Below are positions 39,686-48,378 of a stretch of 49,915 nucleotides of DNA, piece by piece. Positions within the stretch are counted from its first letter, which is position 1. Every line of letters begins with the position of its first letter. This DNA is from Lactobacillus sp. Its GTDB lineage: Bacteria > Bacillota > Bacilli > Lactobacillales > Lactobacillaceae. The DNA is taken from the NCBI GenBank assembly GCA_022651245.1, contig JALCQM010000022.1:1-49915 (forward strand). Direction: 5' to 3'. Under the pieces are notes generated by a model. The model worked only from the letters and a program-made list of their open reading frames with translations. It did not search any database and had not been told where the DNA came from. Made by a program: the position numbers and the translations under genes.

Positions 39686-40976
39686 AACTATTTCCTCCAT
39701 TGTGGCCGCCGACCAGGCTGGCCCGCTGTATCGCGGTGCCGCCGGTCAGCTTAGAGCTGGCGTATAACAGTGAGCGAAAGCCGAAGCGACTACGAATCAA
39801 GTCCAAAACAAAATCGAGATCGTGGCGGTGGACCTGGCTGGCAAGCGGGGTCAATAAATCGAGTTGTTGGCCGCTATCTGGACATAATCGGCCCGTGCCG
39901 ACGGCGAGGTTACGAATGGTCTCCCCGTGCCATTGCGCCCGGAAAAGGCGGATCAAGGCAGTTTGGAGGTCGTGGTCATTATTCGTTGCAGGAATGGTGA
40001 GGGCTTGATGGAAGCCGCTGTGGCCATCCGTACTATCCGCATAAGCGAAGCCTACCCCCAAACTTACACGTTGCGTCTGGTAGTGGTGGTGGCGTAAGCG
40101 TGAGGCCACTTGGGCGCCGATTTCTTTAATGACGAGTTCGATCTCAGCTTGATCGCGGTAGTCGCGTGGCAATACTTGGGAGTTACTGATGCTAGGCGAC
40201 TGGATCCGGTTGCGGTCGGCAAGGTGGCTGCGATCAACGCCCCAAGCTAAAGCAAAAAGCTGCTCGCCAGCGAGCCCAAATTCTGCTTTTAGCAGGTAGG
40301 GGTTGGTGTGGGCAATGTCATCGATTGTGTAAAGCCCTAGCCGGTTGAGATGTGCCGCAGTCCGCTCGGCGATGCTCCAAATACTGGTCAGGTCGCTGAT
40401 CGGCCAGACGTCGCGTTGGATCGTGTCGTAATCGAGGCGACCGATCAGCGTGGCGTTACGCTTGGCCTTCAAGTCGAGGGCGAGTTTGGCTTGCAAGGGG
40501 TTCTTGCCGATCCCAATGGTGACGCGCAACCCCAATTCGTCATGGATAGTCGCCTGAATACGGCGAGCGACGGCAAGCGGGTCGGCGCCAAAAAGGTGCC
40601 AAGACGCCGTTAGGTCAAGCAAAGACTCATCGATCGAATAAGGCCAAAGGTCCTCAGGGGCAACGAAGCGTTGGAATAAGGCGTTGATCTTGAGGTTATA
40701 GTCAATGTACAAGTTCATTCGCGGCGGCACGACGCATAACTCAGGGTCATCAGGTAAGTCCCGTTGACGGCTAACGTTGGCTTTTAACCCGTAGCGGCGT
40801 TTGGCTTCAGGAGACGTGGCGAGGATCAAGCCGCCGTTGGTATTGGCTTGTTCAGACATCACCACCAACACGGCCGCAAGGGGGTCCATACCGCGCCTGG
40901 CCGCTTCGACAGAGGCGTAGAAGGACTTGTTATCGATCATGAAAAGGACCCGCTGGGGCTCTTGGTCTTGCCACAT
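39678..40976 (-). CDS. Y-family DNA polymerase (UmuC type, SOS-induced)
   Basis: Error-prone translesion polymerase of 432 residues. Catalytic carboxylates are in MIDNKSFYASVE (motif I) and the SIDES motif of PYSIDESLLDLT; the thumb helix-hairpin region TIDDIAHTNPYLL and little-finger domain follow. It matches the UmuC/YqjW-like group of lactic acid bacteria rather than DinB. The start at 40976 follows GAGGTG. Promoter TTGAAA-N17-TATAAT carries a LexA box in its spacer, so it is induced by DNA damage. A small unknown protein is coupled downstream. Confidence 0.92.
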   Translation of the reverse strand: MWQDQEPQRVLFMIDNKSFYASVEAARRGMDPLAAVLVVMSEQANTNGGLILATSPEAKRRYGLKANVSRQRDLPDDPELCVVPPRMNLYIDYNLKINALFQRFVAPEDLWPYSIDESLLDLTASWHLFGADPLAVARRIQATIHDELGLRVTIGIGKNPLQAKLALDLKAKRNATLIGRLDYDTIQRDVWPISDLTSIWSIAERTAAHLNRLGLYTIDDIAHTNPYLLKAEFGLAGEQLFALAWGVDRSHLADRNRIQSPSISNSQVLPRDYRDQAEIELVIKEIGAQVASRLRHHHYQTQRVSLGVGFAYADSTDGHSGFHQALTIPATNNDHDLQTALIRLFRAQWHGETIRNLAVGTGRLCPDSGQQLDLLTPLASQVHRHDLDFVLDLIRSRFGFRSLLYASSKLTGGTAIQRASLVGGHNGGNSYA

Positions 40977-40994
40977 ATGACTCACCTCGCCTTC

Positions 40995-41023
40995 ATTATA
41001 CGAACGTGTGTTCTGTTTTTCAA
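40995..41023 (-). promoter_or_regulatory. SOS promoter with LexA box
   Basis: On the minus strand TTGAAA (41018-41023), 17 bases, TATAAT (40995-41000). The spacer contains AGAACACACGTTCG (41001-41014; CGAACGTGTGTTCT on the plus strand), one base from the Gram-positive LexA/DinR consensus CGAAC-N4-GTTCG. LexA bound there would block RNA polymerase directly. Confidence 0.85.
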
Positions 41024-41069
41024 GTGCAAAGGCGTCGAGACCTGGCCTGAGCTTTAGCCTAGTGGCGTC

Positions 41070-41116
41070 AAAAAGTCCCTTGCCACACCCCGAAAACTGG
41101 GGTGGCAAGGGACTTT
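41070..41116. terminator. Terminator between the polymerase promoter region and the ABC-like pair
   Basis: AAAAAGTCCCTTGCCACCCC-type perfect stem (left arm 41070-41091, right arm 41097-41116) with a short GAAAACT loop. It ends the ABC-like operon (minus strand). Confidence 0.8.
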
Positions 41117-41122
41117 TCGGCT

Positions 41123-41698
41123 TTAGGCGGTTGCGGGATGGCGGGGATCCAAGACCGGTGGTTGTTGCCAGCTGGTGTCTGGATTCGCCGTGATCAGGCT
41201 TTGGTCGGTGGTTAAAATGATCAAGCTGGAGTCAGTATGCGTGACCGCGGCTTCGGCATGGGTGAGAAACAGGCGAGTTTCTTGTAGCGTCATCGCGTCA
41301 GGAAAATCTGTCATCAGCAAAAACTGGCGTCCTGCGAGCAATCCCCGGAAGAGTTGAATGTAAAGGCTTTGGGCCGCTGTCAGGTGTTTGGCCGGTTGAT
41401 CCAAGAATAAACTGTCACGGCGTAGGTTTTCGGGTAACAACGAAAAGTCTTGGTGTTGGCCGTTGATCAAGAGATTGCTGCGAACTGTTAGATACGGCAC
41501 GATCGTGGCATCAGGGAAAGTGATCGTGCCTAATTGTTTGGTGCTGTTAGCCGCGACGAAGGCCTGGGTGTAGGCTTGATAGCCGACTTGCAGTGCCGAA
41601 TGATCGGTAAAATAGAGGTAATACAGGCCCGCCGGGGTAAACAAGTCGGTGAGCTGTTGGCGGAAGTGTTTAGCAACGTGGCTATGAAAAAGGGGCAT
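41123..41698 (-). CDS. Degenerate ABC-ATPase-like protein without Walker A
   Basis: Protein of 191 residues paired with an FtsX-like permease. The segment FPDATIVPYLTVRSNLLI resembles the Q-loop region of ABC ATPases, LTAAQSLYIQLFRGLLAGRQ aligns with the LSGGQ signature helix and FLLMTDFPDAMT with Walker B and D-loop. But no GxxGxGKS/T P-loop is present, and the signature and Walker B residues are changed, so ATP hydrolysis is unlikely. It seems to be a pseudo-ATPase that lost its nucleotide-binding function, or a structural partner. AGGAGG precedes the ATG; the stop of the permease is 16 bases upstream. Confidence 0.55.
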   Translation of the reverse strand: MPLFHSHVAKHFRQQLTDLFTPAGLYYLYFTDHSALQVGYQAYTQAFVAANSTKQLGTITFPDATIVPYLTVRSNLLINGQHQDFSLLPENLRRDSLFLDQPAKHLTAAQSLYIQLFRGLLAGRQFLLMTDFPDAMTLQETRLFLTHAEAAVTHTDSSLIILTTDQSLITANPDTSWQQPPVLDPRHPATA

Positions 41699-41713
41699 GG
41701 CGGACCTCCTAAG

Positions 41714-42469
41714 TTAGTCTTGATGTAATAAACGGTGGCGTTGCAGCGTGATCATGGTCGTGTAGACAACGACTTGGCTGATGATGAGCGTAGCGGCGCC
41801 GTATAGATAGGTCTTGGCCCCGCCGACCAAGGTCGTGACTTGGGCCCGGGGACCATGCTCGGGAAGCATCAGATCGTTACTGGAAAAATCAGTCAAGCGG
41901 TGGGCGAAGAGTTGCTTCGTGATTTTTTTGAATGCCTTAAGGGAGACGTTACCGTCGAGTTGGCTGGCGAACAACTGGAGATTTAAGCTGTGTAACCAGT
42001 GGTCAAGCCACTGGGTGCTGACCATTGCCAAACACCAGGCTAACAAGAAGCCGCCGGTGAAGACGATGAGGTTTTCAAGAACGTATTGGGCCACGACATC
42101 GGCGGTGCTTTTGCCAACGAGCAAATAGGCGGCCGTTTCTTGGCGCCGCTGCCAGCTGAAAAATAAGGCGCAGCCAGCCGCGATGACAAACAGGATGATG
42201 AGTAACCCGTACCACCAAAGCTGATAGCGTGCGCTAACGGCGGTGTAGGCGTTGTTGGCGGCAGTCACCAAGTGCTTGGCCGTCGTGAGGGTTTGCGCAT
42301 CAAACTGTTGCAGCCGATCTTTGAAGTCTGTTTGGTTTTGGTGGTTGAGGGCTTTGGCGGTCAAAAGAACGAAGCTGAGTAGGCTGAACAGGAAAATCCC
42401 AACGATACCGCTGAGATAAGCCCGGCGATGATAGCCGAGTGCCTTGATTGCTCTTTCTATGAACCGCAT
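41714..42469 (-). CDS. FtsX-like ABC transporter permease
   Basis: Membrane protein of 251 residues with four helices (about 18-38, 87-108, 130-155 and 225-245), the FtsX/MacB core order. A small extracytoplasmic loop follows helix 1 and a longer one (about 155-215) precedes the last helix. In such systems the permease transmits ATPase motion to an outer partner or releases lipids or peptides. The neighbouring ATPase-like gene is degenerate. The start at 42469 is set by AGAGGTG; the ORF upstream lacks a ribosome binding site. The promoter is likely in the gap to the LTA synthase. Confidence 0.75.
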   Translation of the reverse strand: MRFIERAIKALGYHRRAYLSGIVGIFLFSLLSFVLLTAKALNHQNQTDFKDRLQQFDAQTLTTAKHLVTAANNAYTAVSARYQLWWYGLLIILFVIAAGCALFFSWQRRQETAAYLLVGKSTADVVAQYVLENLIVFTGGFLLAWCLAMVSTQWLDHWLHSLNLQLFASQLDGNVSLKAFKKITKQLFAHRLTDFSSNDLMLPEHGPRAQVTTLVGGAKTYLYGAATLIISQVVVYTTMITLQRHRLLHQD

Positions 42470-42564
42470 GTCGTCACCTCTCACTGTATAAGAATCAGTA
42501 TAATCGCGAGTTTTGAACAAACTATGAACTTACCTAGAAATTGACGGGCAACGTTTTTAACCGT

Positions 42565-42614
42565 AAAAAACGCCTCCTGTCAAAACGCAAGCGCGCGTTT
42601 TGATAGGAAGCGTT
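42565..42614 (-). terminator. Terminator of the lipoteichoic acid synthase gene
   Basis: AACGCTTCCTATCAAAACGC / GCGTTTTGACAGGAGGCGTT-type stem (42570-42613) with T-run on the minus strand. Confidence 0.75.
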
Positions 42615-42624
42615 AGCGCAGAAC

Positions 42625-44829
42625 TCACTGAGCGGCGCTACTGCTACTGCTACTTGGGGTTTGCTTCAAGACGCTTTTGGGGAACTTCGTCAGCGCGCTA
42701 CGGTCATCCGCCAGTTCAGGTGCATCGGTGCGGAAGTCATCGACCGTTGATTGGTTGCCATTTTTGCTATATAAAGAAGTCGATTGATTGCCCAGCTGCG
42801 ATTCGGTGGCCAAGACGGTGGTCAGGCTGGTCGTATAGTCGATTTTGGCCGGATCGATCGGGATGAGCCCATCAGGGACGTAGAAGCGCAAGAGGTTTTT
42901 GGACGCCACCGTGTCGGATAGCGCCAATTCTTGATTGACTTGTTGTTGTTCTTGGGTGATTTGAGCCTTCAAGTTCGCGTTCGGGTGGATGAGTTCGCCC
43001 GTTTGGTTGAGGTAAATTTTACTGCCGATGATCGTGTAGCGTGGCGTCACGAAGTTGTGGTTACGAAAAGCGACGGTTTGGTCATGTTGGGCGGATAACA
43101 AGTCCGTGCCAAACTGCACATAGGGCTTAGAGTTGACGCCTAATAGGTGCATCAGCGTCGGTAAGACATCGATCTCGCCGCCGTAAGTGTGCTTGATGCC
43201 GCCTTTGAGCCCGTCCATGTTGAAAATCAACGGGACGCGTTGTAACTGCGCGTCATCGAAGCTGGTCCAGTCTTTGGCGTTTTTGCCCAGTAGCGGTGCT
43301 AGCGTGGTGTTACGATCATTCGAGATGCCATAATGGTCGCCATACATCATGATCAAGGAGTTCTTGTACAACCCAGACGACTTCAAATAGGCGAAGAATT
43401 CCTTGAGGGCGGCGTCTAGGTAATGCGCCGTACGGAAATACCCGTTGATCGTGGCGTCGCTGGTACCGGCATCGGGGAAGTCCGTATCCGTATCGGCGAT
43501 GTAGAACGGATAGTGGTTGGTGGTGGTGATGATTTTACTATAAAACGGCTGCTGCAAGCGTTCCATGTACTTAACCGATTCACCGAACATCAGCTTGTCT
43601 TTGATCCCGTAGTCGGTGGTTTGATCCGAATTTTGGGCGTAGTAGTCGCCGTCGAAGAAATATTGATAGCCCAGGCTCTTATAAGTATTGTTGCGGTTCC
43701 AGAAGCTACCGGCACCACCGTGGAACACGGCCGTCGTATAGCCTGCTTTTTGGTTCAAGATCGCTGGTGCCGCCTCGAAGGTGTTGTCTGTGCCTAAGCT
43801 GGCAAATAGGCTACCGGCTTCAAGGCCATACGTGCCGGTTTCAAGCATGTTTTCTGCATCGGAGGTTTTACCGGCGCCGACTTGGTTGAAAAAGTTGTCG
43901 AAGGATAACGTGTTCTTGTCCTTGACCAGACTATTGAGAAATGGGGTCACTTCTTGGCCATCGACCTTGAAGTTGATCAAGAACTGTTGGAAGGACTCCA
44001 GGTGGATGATGATCACGTTCTTGCCCTTGGCGGAGCCAGCGTATTCGACGTTTGGTGCCGCATAATGCGAGCGGGTATATTGCAGGACCTGATCCATGTC
44101 GCTAGCATCGGCTTGGGCACGGACTTGCGAATTTTGGGCCGTTTTAACGCCGTCGTACAGCGTGAATGGCGCTAAGCCGAGATACTTGACGATGTAGTTG
44201 TGATCGAAGGTGCGCGTCAGGAGGTTGGGGCGGTTTAACTCGCTGACTGCCATCGTGACGCCGAACAAGGCGATGGCCAACATCGACACGGCTTGCGGCA
44301 CGTGGTAGCGCGGTAGGCGGCGGTCAAGGGTGAGGCCAAAATGGGGCCAGCGCAAAGGGGCGTTTTGTAAAAACCGCCAGATATTGTAGCCGCCAAACAG
44401 GAGCAAGACCACGACGACCAGGATGATGTCGAAGCCGTAAATCAAGTCGTGCGGGGTGAGCATGTTCAATGAACTCGCGCCGAGGCCTTGAGAAACCTTC
44501 GAGACGCCGAGCATGGTCGCAATGGTCAAAAAATCACTAAATTCGCGGTAATATAAGACATTGGCGAATAGCAGAAGGGTCAATAATAAATACACGAAGA
44601 TCCCAACGGCATAAGCGCGCCGCGGTTTTTTGAGGTATAAGGCGGCAGACAGTAGTAGCGCGCTGGTGCCTAGTGGATTGAGGATCATGAGGCCTTGTTG
44701 GATGATGCCGGTAGCCCCGAGATCGAAATCGACGTAGTATGCGAATAACGTCTTCAGCCACAATAAACCCAATAACAGGCCTAAAAAGCCGAGGCGAGTC
44801 GTGCGGACGCGGTGCAATAAAGTGGACAC
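42625..44829 (-). CDS. ltaS: Lipoteichoic acid synthase (LtaS type)
   Basis: Polyglycerol-phosphate polymerase of 734 residues. Five N-terminal membrane helices (within about 12-205) precede an extracellular sulfatase-fold domain. The catalytic nucleophile is Thr322 in GAGKTSDAEN, with metal ligand Glu278 (IIIHLESFQ), VFHGGAGSFWNRNN and the later MYGDHYGIS metal site. The C-terminal tail is a Ser-rich stretch (PSSSSSSAAQ) not part of the fold. It builds the glycerol-phosphate chain of lipoteichoic acid from phosphatidylglycerol. Divergent from the VanZ gene. Confidence 0.94.
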   Translation of the reverse strand: MSTLLHRVRTTRLGFLGLLLGLLWLKTLFAYYVDFDLGATGIIQQGLMILNPLGTSALLLSAALYLKKPRRAYAVGIFVYLLLTLLLFANVLYYREFSDFLTIATMLGVSKVSQGLGASSLNMLTPHDLIYGFDIILVVVVLLLFGGYNIWRFLQNAPLRWPHFGLTLDRRLPRYHVPQAVSMLAIALFGVTMAVSELNRPNLLTRTFDHNYIVKYLGLAPFTLYDGVKTAQNSQVRAQADASDMDQVLQYTRSHYAAPNVEYAGSAKGKNVIIIHLESFQQFLINFKVDGQEVTPFLNSLVKDKNTLSFDNFFNQVGAGKTSDAENMLETGTYGLEAGSLFASLGTDNTFEAAPAILNQKAGYTTAVFHGGAGSFWNRNNTYKSLGYQYFFDGDYYAQNSDQTTDYGIKDKLMFGESVKYMERLQQPFYSKIITTTNHYPFYIADTDTDFPDAGTSDATINGYFRTAHYLDAALKEFFAYLKSSGLYKNSLIMMYGDHYGISNDRNTTLAPLLGKNAKDWTSFDDAQLQRVPLIFNMDGLKGGIKHTYGGEIDVLPTLMHLLGVNSKPYVQFGTDLLSAQHDQTVAFRNHNFVTPRYTIIGSKIYLNQTGELIHPNANLKAQITQEQQQVNQELALSDTVASKNLLRFYVPDGLIPIDPAKIDYTTSLTTVLATESQLGNQSTSLYSKNGNQSTVDDFRTDAPELADDRSALTKFPKSVLKQTPSSSSSSAAQ

Positions 44830-45006
44830 GTCGTTCCTCCTAGATCTCTAGATCGCCAATCGCGATCCGGTATTGTCTTAGTTATTGTACCCGTGTGCGG
44901 CGGTGGCGGCAAACCTAGGCCCAAACTATATAGAAGCTTTAAATTCGTGCGCCAAGTGTCTACAGCGAGATGGGCTTTGGTACAATAAGCGTAACGGAGG
45001 ACGAAC

Positions 45007-45612
45007 ATGCTGTTTCTTGATCCACTATACCAGCAGGTGGCGGTGCGCTGGTCGGGACGTATCAATCACTTCCCATTGATCCGCCTAATTTTTTATTCAT
45101 TAGATAAGACGCTATTGTACTTATTGTTGTTTGTTGCGGCGCGCTGGGGATGGGCGCTTTTGCACCGGCGGCGGTTGGGGATCGGGCATGAAGTTCGAGT
45201 GGTGTTATTCGCTGGCTATGTGATCCTATTGTTGATGCTGACGGTTTTTCGCGACGTCTATTATCCGTGGCAGTTAGTCTTTCATTGGCATCGTAGCCTG
45301 GATGTGATCAATTTGACCCCGGTGATTGAGACGCTGAAGTTGCGCCAAGGGAGCAGTCACTTCGATTTTTGGTATCAGTCGGTCGGTAACGTCTTGTGGT
45401 TCGTCCCGTTCGGGTGGGGGATGGGTAGTTTGACCAAGCGCGCCAACACGTTGCGGGTGTTTTGCCGCGGGTTAATGCTGAGTTTGACGATCGAGTGTCT
45501 ACAGTTCTTGTTGATCAGCGGTGTGGCAGATATTGATGACGTGCTCTTCAACGTCAGCGGCGCTGTGATCGGGTACTGGTTGTGGCGGCTGAGCCATCGG
45601 GCCCACCGCTAA
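45007..45612 (+). CDS. VanZ family membrane protein
   Basis: Membrane protein of 201 residues with five hydrophobic segments and the VanZ pattern: DVINLTPVIETLK, then GNVLWFVPFGWGMG and LTIECLQFLLISGVADIDDVLFNVSGAVIGYWLWR. VanZ proteins confer low teicoplanin resistance in some bacteria, and are otherwise of unknown role in the envelope. Start after AACGGAGG; a TACAAT box is near 44980. It is divergent from ltaS, which suggests an envelope role. Confidence 0.87.
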   Translation: MLFLDPLYQQVAVRWSGRINHFPLIRLIFYSLDKTLLYLLLFVAARWGWALLHRRRLGIGHEVRVVLFAGYVILLLMLTVFRDVYYPWQLVFHWHRSLDVINLTPVIETLKLRQGSSHFDFWYQSVGNVLWFVPFGWGMGSLTKRANTLRVFCRGLMLSLTIECLQFLLISGVADIDDVLFNVSGAVIGYWLWRLSHRAHR

Positions 45613-45613
45613 C

Positions 45614-45660
45614 GGATGTGTCTTCGCAAATGACCAATTGTGAAGACGCATTTTTTTGTG
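45614..45660 (+). terminator. Terminator after the VanZ gene
   Basis: ATGTGTCTTCGCAA pairs with TTGTGAAGACGCAT and is followed by seven T. Confidence 0.85.
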
Positions 45661-45954
45661 TCGCGCCGAGGCACCAATACCAATGGAACACTTATATTTC
45701 GATTAGTTAGCCCGAGTTGTTTTCAGAAACCCGAAAGCTTTCATCGGTGACCATGAAATACTTCAGTGTTTAACGGGCGGATCGTGCTAAAAATGACAAG
45801 TGTCATATCTTTTTTTGCCTAGTGTTTGGGGTTCCGTGCCGAAATGACGAAAATGGTGACTTCTGGGCGTTTGTGACGCTAAACGGGTAAAAAGAACACT
45901 GACGTTAGCGGTTTCAGTACCCGCTTTCATAATGCGATTGCCGCCGTGATGCGG
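45661..45954. other. Gene-free region upstream of the sugar uptake gene
   Basis: About 290 bases without a credible ORF. It contains a perfect palindrome ATGACA-AG-TGTCAT at 45793-45806 followed by a T-run, and then the approach to the promoter. The palindrome could be an operator or a short terminator-like hairpin. Confidence 0.4.
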
Positions 45955-45983
45955 TTGAAATGAAAACGAAATCAAGATAAAAT
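45955..45983 (+). promoter_or_regulatory. Promoter of the sugar uptake gene with embedded cre site
   Basis: TTGAAA (45955-45960), 17 bases, TAAAAT (45978-45983). The spacer is occupied by ATGAAAACGAAATCAA (45960-45975), which fits the degenerate CcpA consensus WTGNAANCGNWNNCWW at every position. Bound CcpA would block RNA polymerase, giving catabolite repression. Confidence 0.7.
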
Positions 45984-46057
45984 AACTACTTGTGTATTTT
46001 GAATGAACACGACAAAATCCGGAACTTACAAATTAATTAATGGAAAGAGGTAAGGTA

Positions 46058-46909
46058 ATGGCAATCATTATCGCATTGATCCCAGCAATCGCCTGGGGCT
46101 CTATCGGACTGGTTTCAGGCAAGCTCGGTGGCAACGCGTATCAACAAACGCTAGGGATGACCCTAGGGGCATTGGTTTTTGGGGTGGGCACATGGGTATT
46201 CATGCACCCCGTCTTGAACACGAAGGTATGGTTGTTGGGGATCTTATCAGGGCTGTTTTGGGCCTTGGGTCAAAGCCAACAGTTCCAATCCATGAAGTAT
46301 ATCGGCGTGTCGATGACCGTGCCGATGTCGACCGGGATGCAATTGGTGGCGAACACCTTGGCAGGCGCCTTACTGTTTTCTGAATGGCAAACGGGCAAGG
46401 ACGTGTCGCTGGGACTATTGGCCTTGGTGCTGTTGGTACTTGGGGCGACATTGACGTCACGCAAGGAAAAATCGACTGATGCCGGCGCCGCGACCTCTTA
46501 CGCCAAGGGGATTCGGACCTTACTGATCTCGACGGCTGGCTATGCCGGTTACACCATCGTGGTCAATGCAGGACACCTGGACGCAACGGCAGTGGTGTTG
46601 CCCCAGTCAGTGGGGATGGTGATCGGTGCGATCCTGTTTTCGATCGGCCACGATGCGTTCAACCGCGAAACTGGCAAGAACGTCATCACTGGGCTGATCT
46701 GGGGGACTGGGAACGTCTTCATGCTGTTGGCCATGAGCTCTGTCGGCTTGGCAATCGCCTTTTCAATGTCGCAAATGGGGATTGTGATTTCCACGTTCGG
46801 TTCGATCTTCTTGTTAGGTGAACGGAAGACACATAAGGAAATGACCTGGGTCAGCTTAGGCTCGATCTTGATCATTTTGGGTGGGGTCGTTTTAGGCCTC
46901 ATGAAGTAA
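46058..46909 (+). CDS. GRP-type sugar (glucose/ribose) uptake protein
   Basis: Membrane protein of 283 residues with ten helices in a DMT-like fold. PAIAWGSIGLVSGKLGGN, FWALGQSQQFQSMKYIGVSMTVPMSTGMQL and IWGTGNVFMLLAM are hallmarks of the glucose/ribose porter family (GlcU, RbsU). It imports a non-PTS sugar with a proton. The start at 46058 follows GAGGTAAGG; the upstream ATG six codons before it covers the ribosome binding site. The cre site suggests repression when a preferred sugar is present. Confidence 0.9.
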   Translation: MAIIIALIPAIAWGSIGLVSGKLGGNAYQQTLGMTLGALVFGVGTWVFMHPVLNTKVWLLGILSGLFWALGQSQQFQSMKYIGVSMTVPMSTGMQLVANTLAGALLFSEWQTGKDVSLGLLALVLLVLGATLTSRKEKSTDAGAATSYAKGIRTLLISTAGYAGYTIVVNAGHLDATAVVLPQSVGMVIGAILFSIGHDAFNRETGKNVITGLIWGTGNVFMLLAMSSVGLAIAFSMSQMGIVISTFGSIFLLGERKTHKEMTWVSLGSILIILGGVVLGLMK

Positions 46910-46920
46910 CCTATATATAG

Positions 46921-46979
46921 AAAAAAGACGCTTACTGCGAGATTTTCATAAATTTCATAGTAGGCGTCTTGCTTTTTTC
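46921..46979 (+). terminator. Terminator after the sugar uptake gene
   Basis: AAGACGC...GCGTCTT outer stem with an inner AAATTT-type dyad, flanked by an A-run and a T-run. Confidence 0.65.
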
Positions 46980-47037
46980 AAATTGAGTGTTTAAAGTTAA
47001 AATGTGTTTGAGTGAAAATTTAGGAGGAACGCAGATA

Positions 47038-48378
47038 ATGGCTTATATTTCATTTGATGCATCAAAATTGGACAAGTTCGTACATGATAACGAACTCGGC
47101 CAAATGCAAGCGCTGGTCACCGCTTCTGACAAAGAATTACGTGAAGGCACGGGTGCCGGTAACGATTTCCGGGGTTTCTTAGACCTGCCAGTTGCTTACG
47201 ATAAGGACGAATTTGCCCGCATCAAGGCGGCTGCCAAGAAGATCCAAGATGATTCCGAAGTGTTCGTTGCGATCGGTATCGGTGGTTCTTATCTGGGCGC
47301 CCGGATGGCGTTCGACTTCTTGTCCCACACTTTCCGTAACTATGAACCAGGCCGCAAGTTGCCAGAAGTTTACTTCGCCGGCAACTCCATTTCCAGCACC
47401 TACCTCGCAGAGCTGATCGAAATGATCGGCGACCGCGACTTCTCCTTGAACGTGATCTCCAAGTCCGGGACGACGACCGAACCTTCGATCGCTTTCCGTG
47501 TCTTGAAGGCGAAGTTGATCGAAAAGTATGGTGAAGACGGGGCCAAGGGCCGCATCTACGCCACCACTGATCGCGCTAAAGGCGCCTTGAAGACCGAAGC
47601 TGACGCCGAAGGCTACCAAGAATTCGTTGTGCCTGATGATGTCGGCGGTCGTTTCTCCGTATTATCCGCTGTTGGCTTGTTGCCGATCGCCGTTGCGGGT
47701 GGCGACATCGATTCCTTGATGAAAGGGGCTGCTGACGGTCGCGAAGCTTATGCTGACGCTGACTTGAGCAAGAACGAAGCTTATCAGTATGCCGCTTACC
47801 GGAACATTTTGTACCGCAAGGGCTACACCACTGAATTACTCGAAAACTACGAACCAACCTTGCAATACCTTGGCGAATGGTGGAAGCAATTGATGGGCGA
47901 ATCCGAAGGTAAGGATCAAAAGGGGATCTACCCATCATCCGCTAACTTCACCACCGACTTGCACTCCTTGGGCCAATACATCCAAGAAGGTCTGCGCAAC
48001 TTGATGGAAACCGTTGTTTGGGTCGAAGAACCCAACAAGGATATCACCATTCCAGTTGAAAAAGGATCCTTAGACGGGCTTCAATTCCTCGAAGGCAAGA
48101 AGATGTCTTACGTTAACCGTAAGGCCTATGAAGGCGTGGTCTTGGCCCATACCGATGGTGGCGTGCCGGTCATGACCGTCTCCATTCCGAAGCAAGACGC
48201 TTACACCTTAGGCTACTTGATCTACTTCTTCGAAGCAGCCGTATCGATTTCTGGTTACTTGAACGGGATCAACCCATTCAACCAGCCAGGGGTCGAAGCT
48301 TACAAGAAGAACATGTTTGGTTTGCTGGGCAAGCCAGGCTATGAAGATTTGACTAAGGAACTCACTGCACGCCTGTAG
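47038..48378 (+). CDS. pgi: Glucose-6-phosphate isomerase
   Basis: Glycolytic isomerase of 446 residues. [11 protein letters not shown], the phosphate-binding [13 protein letters not shown], and the active-site segment with [16 protein letters not shown] are present. The length is that of Firmicute Pgi. The start at 47038 is preceded by TAGGAGG. Codons are strongly biased to the set used in gpmA, as expected for high expression. The 3' end is next to a decayed integrase on the other strand. Confidence 0.97.
   Translation: MAYISFDASKLDKFVHDNELGQMQALVTASDKELREGTGAGNDFRGFLDLPVAYDKDEFARIKAAAKKIQDDSEVFVAIGIGGSYLGARMAFDFLSHTFRNYEPGRKLPEVYFAGNSISSTYLAELIEMIGDRDFSLNVISKSGTTTEPSIAFRVLKAKLIEKYGEDGAKGRIYATTDRAKGALKTEADAEGYQEFVVPDDVGGRFSVLSAVGLLPIAVAGGDIDSLMKGAADGREAYADADLSKNEAYQYAAYRNILYRKGYTTELLENYEPTLQYLGEWWKQLMGESEGKDQKGIYPSSANFTTDLHSLGQYIQEGLRNLMETVVWVEEPNKDITIPVEKGSLDGLQFLEGKKMSYVNRKAYEGVVLAHTDGGVPVMTVSIPKQDAYTLGYLIYFFEAAVSISGYLNGINPFNQPGVEAYKKNMFGLLGKPGYEDLTKELTARL

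Noticed and set aside
45793-45806. ATGACA-AG-TGTCAT palindrome as a regulator site
   Set aside because: No matching copy in the window and far from the promoter; it may be a short hairpin before a T-run.
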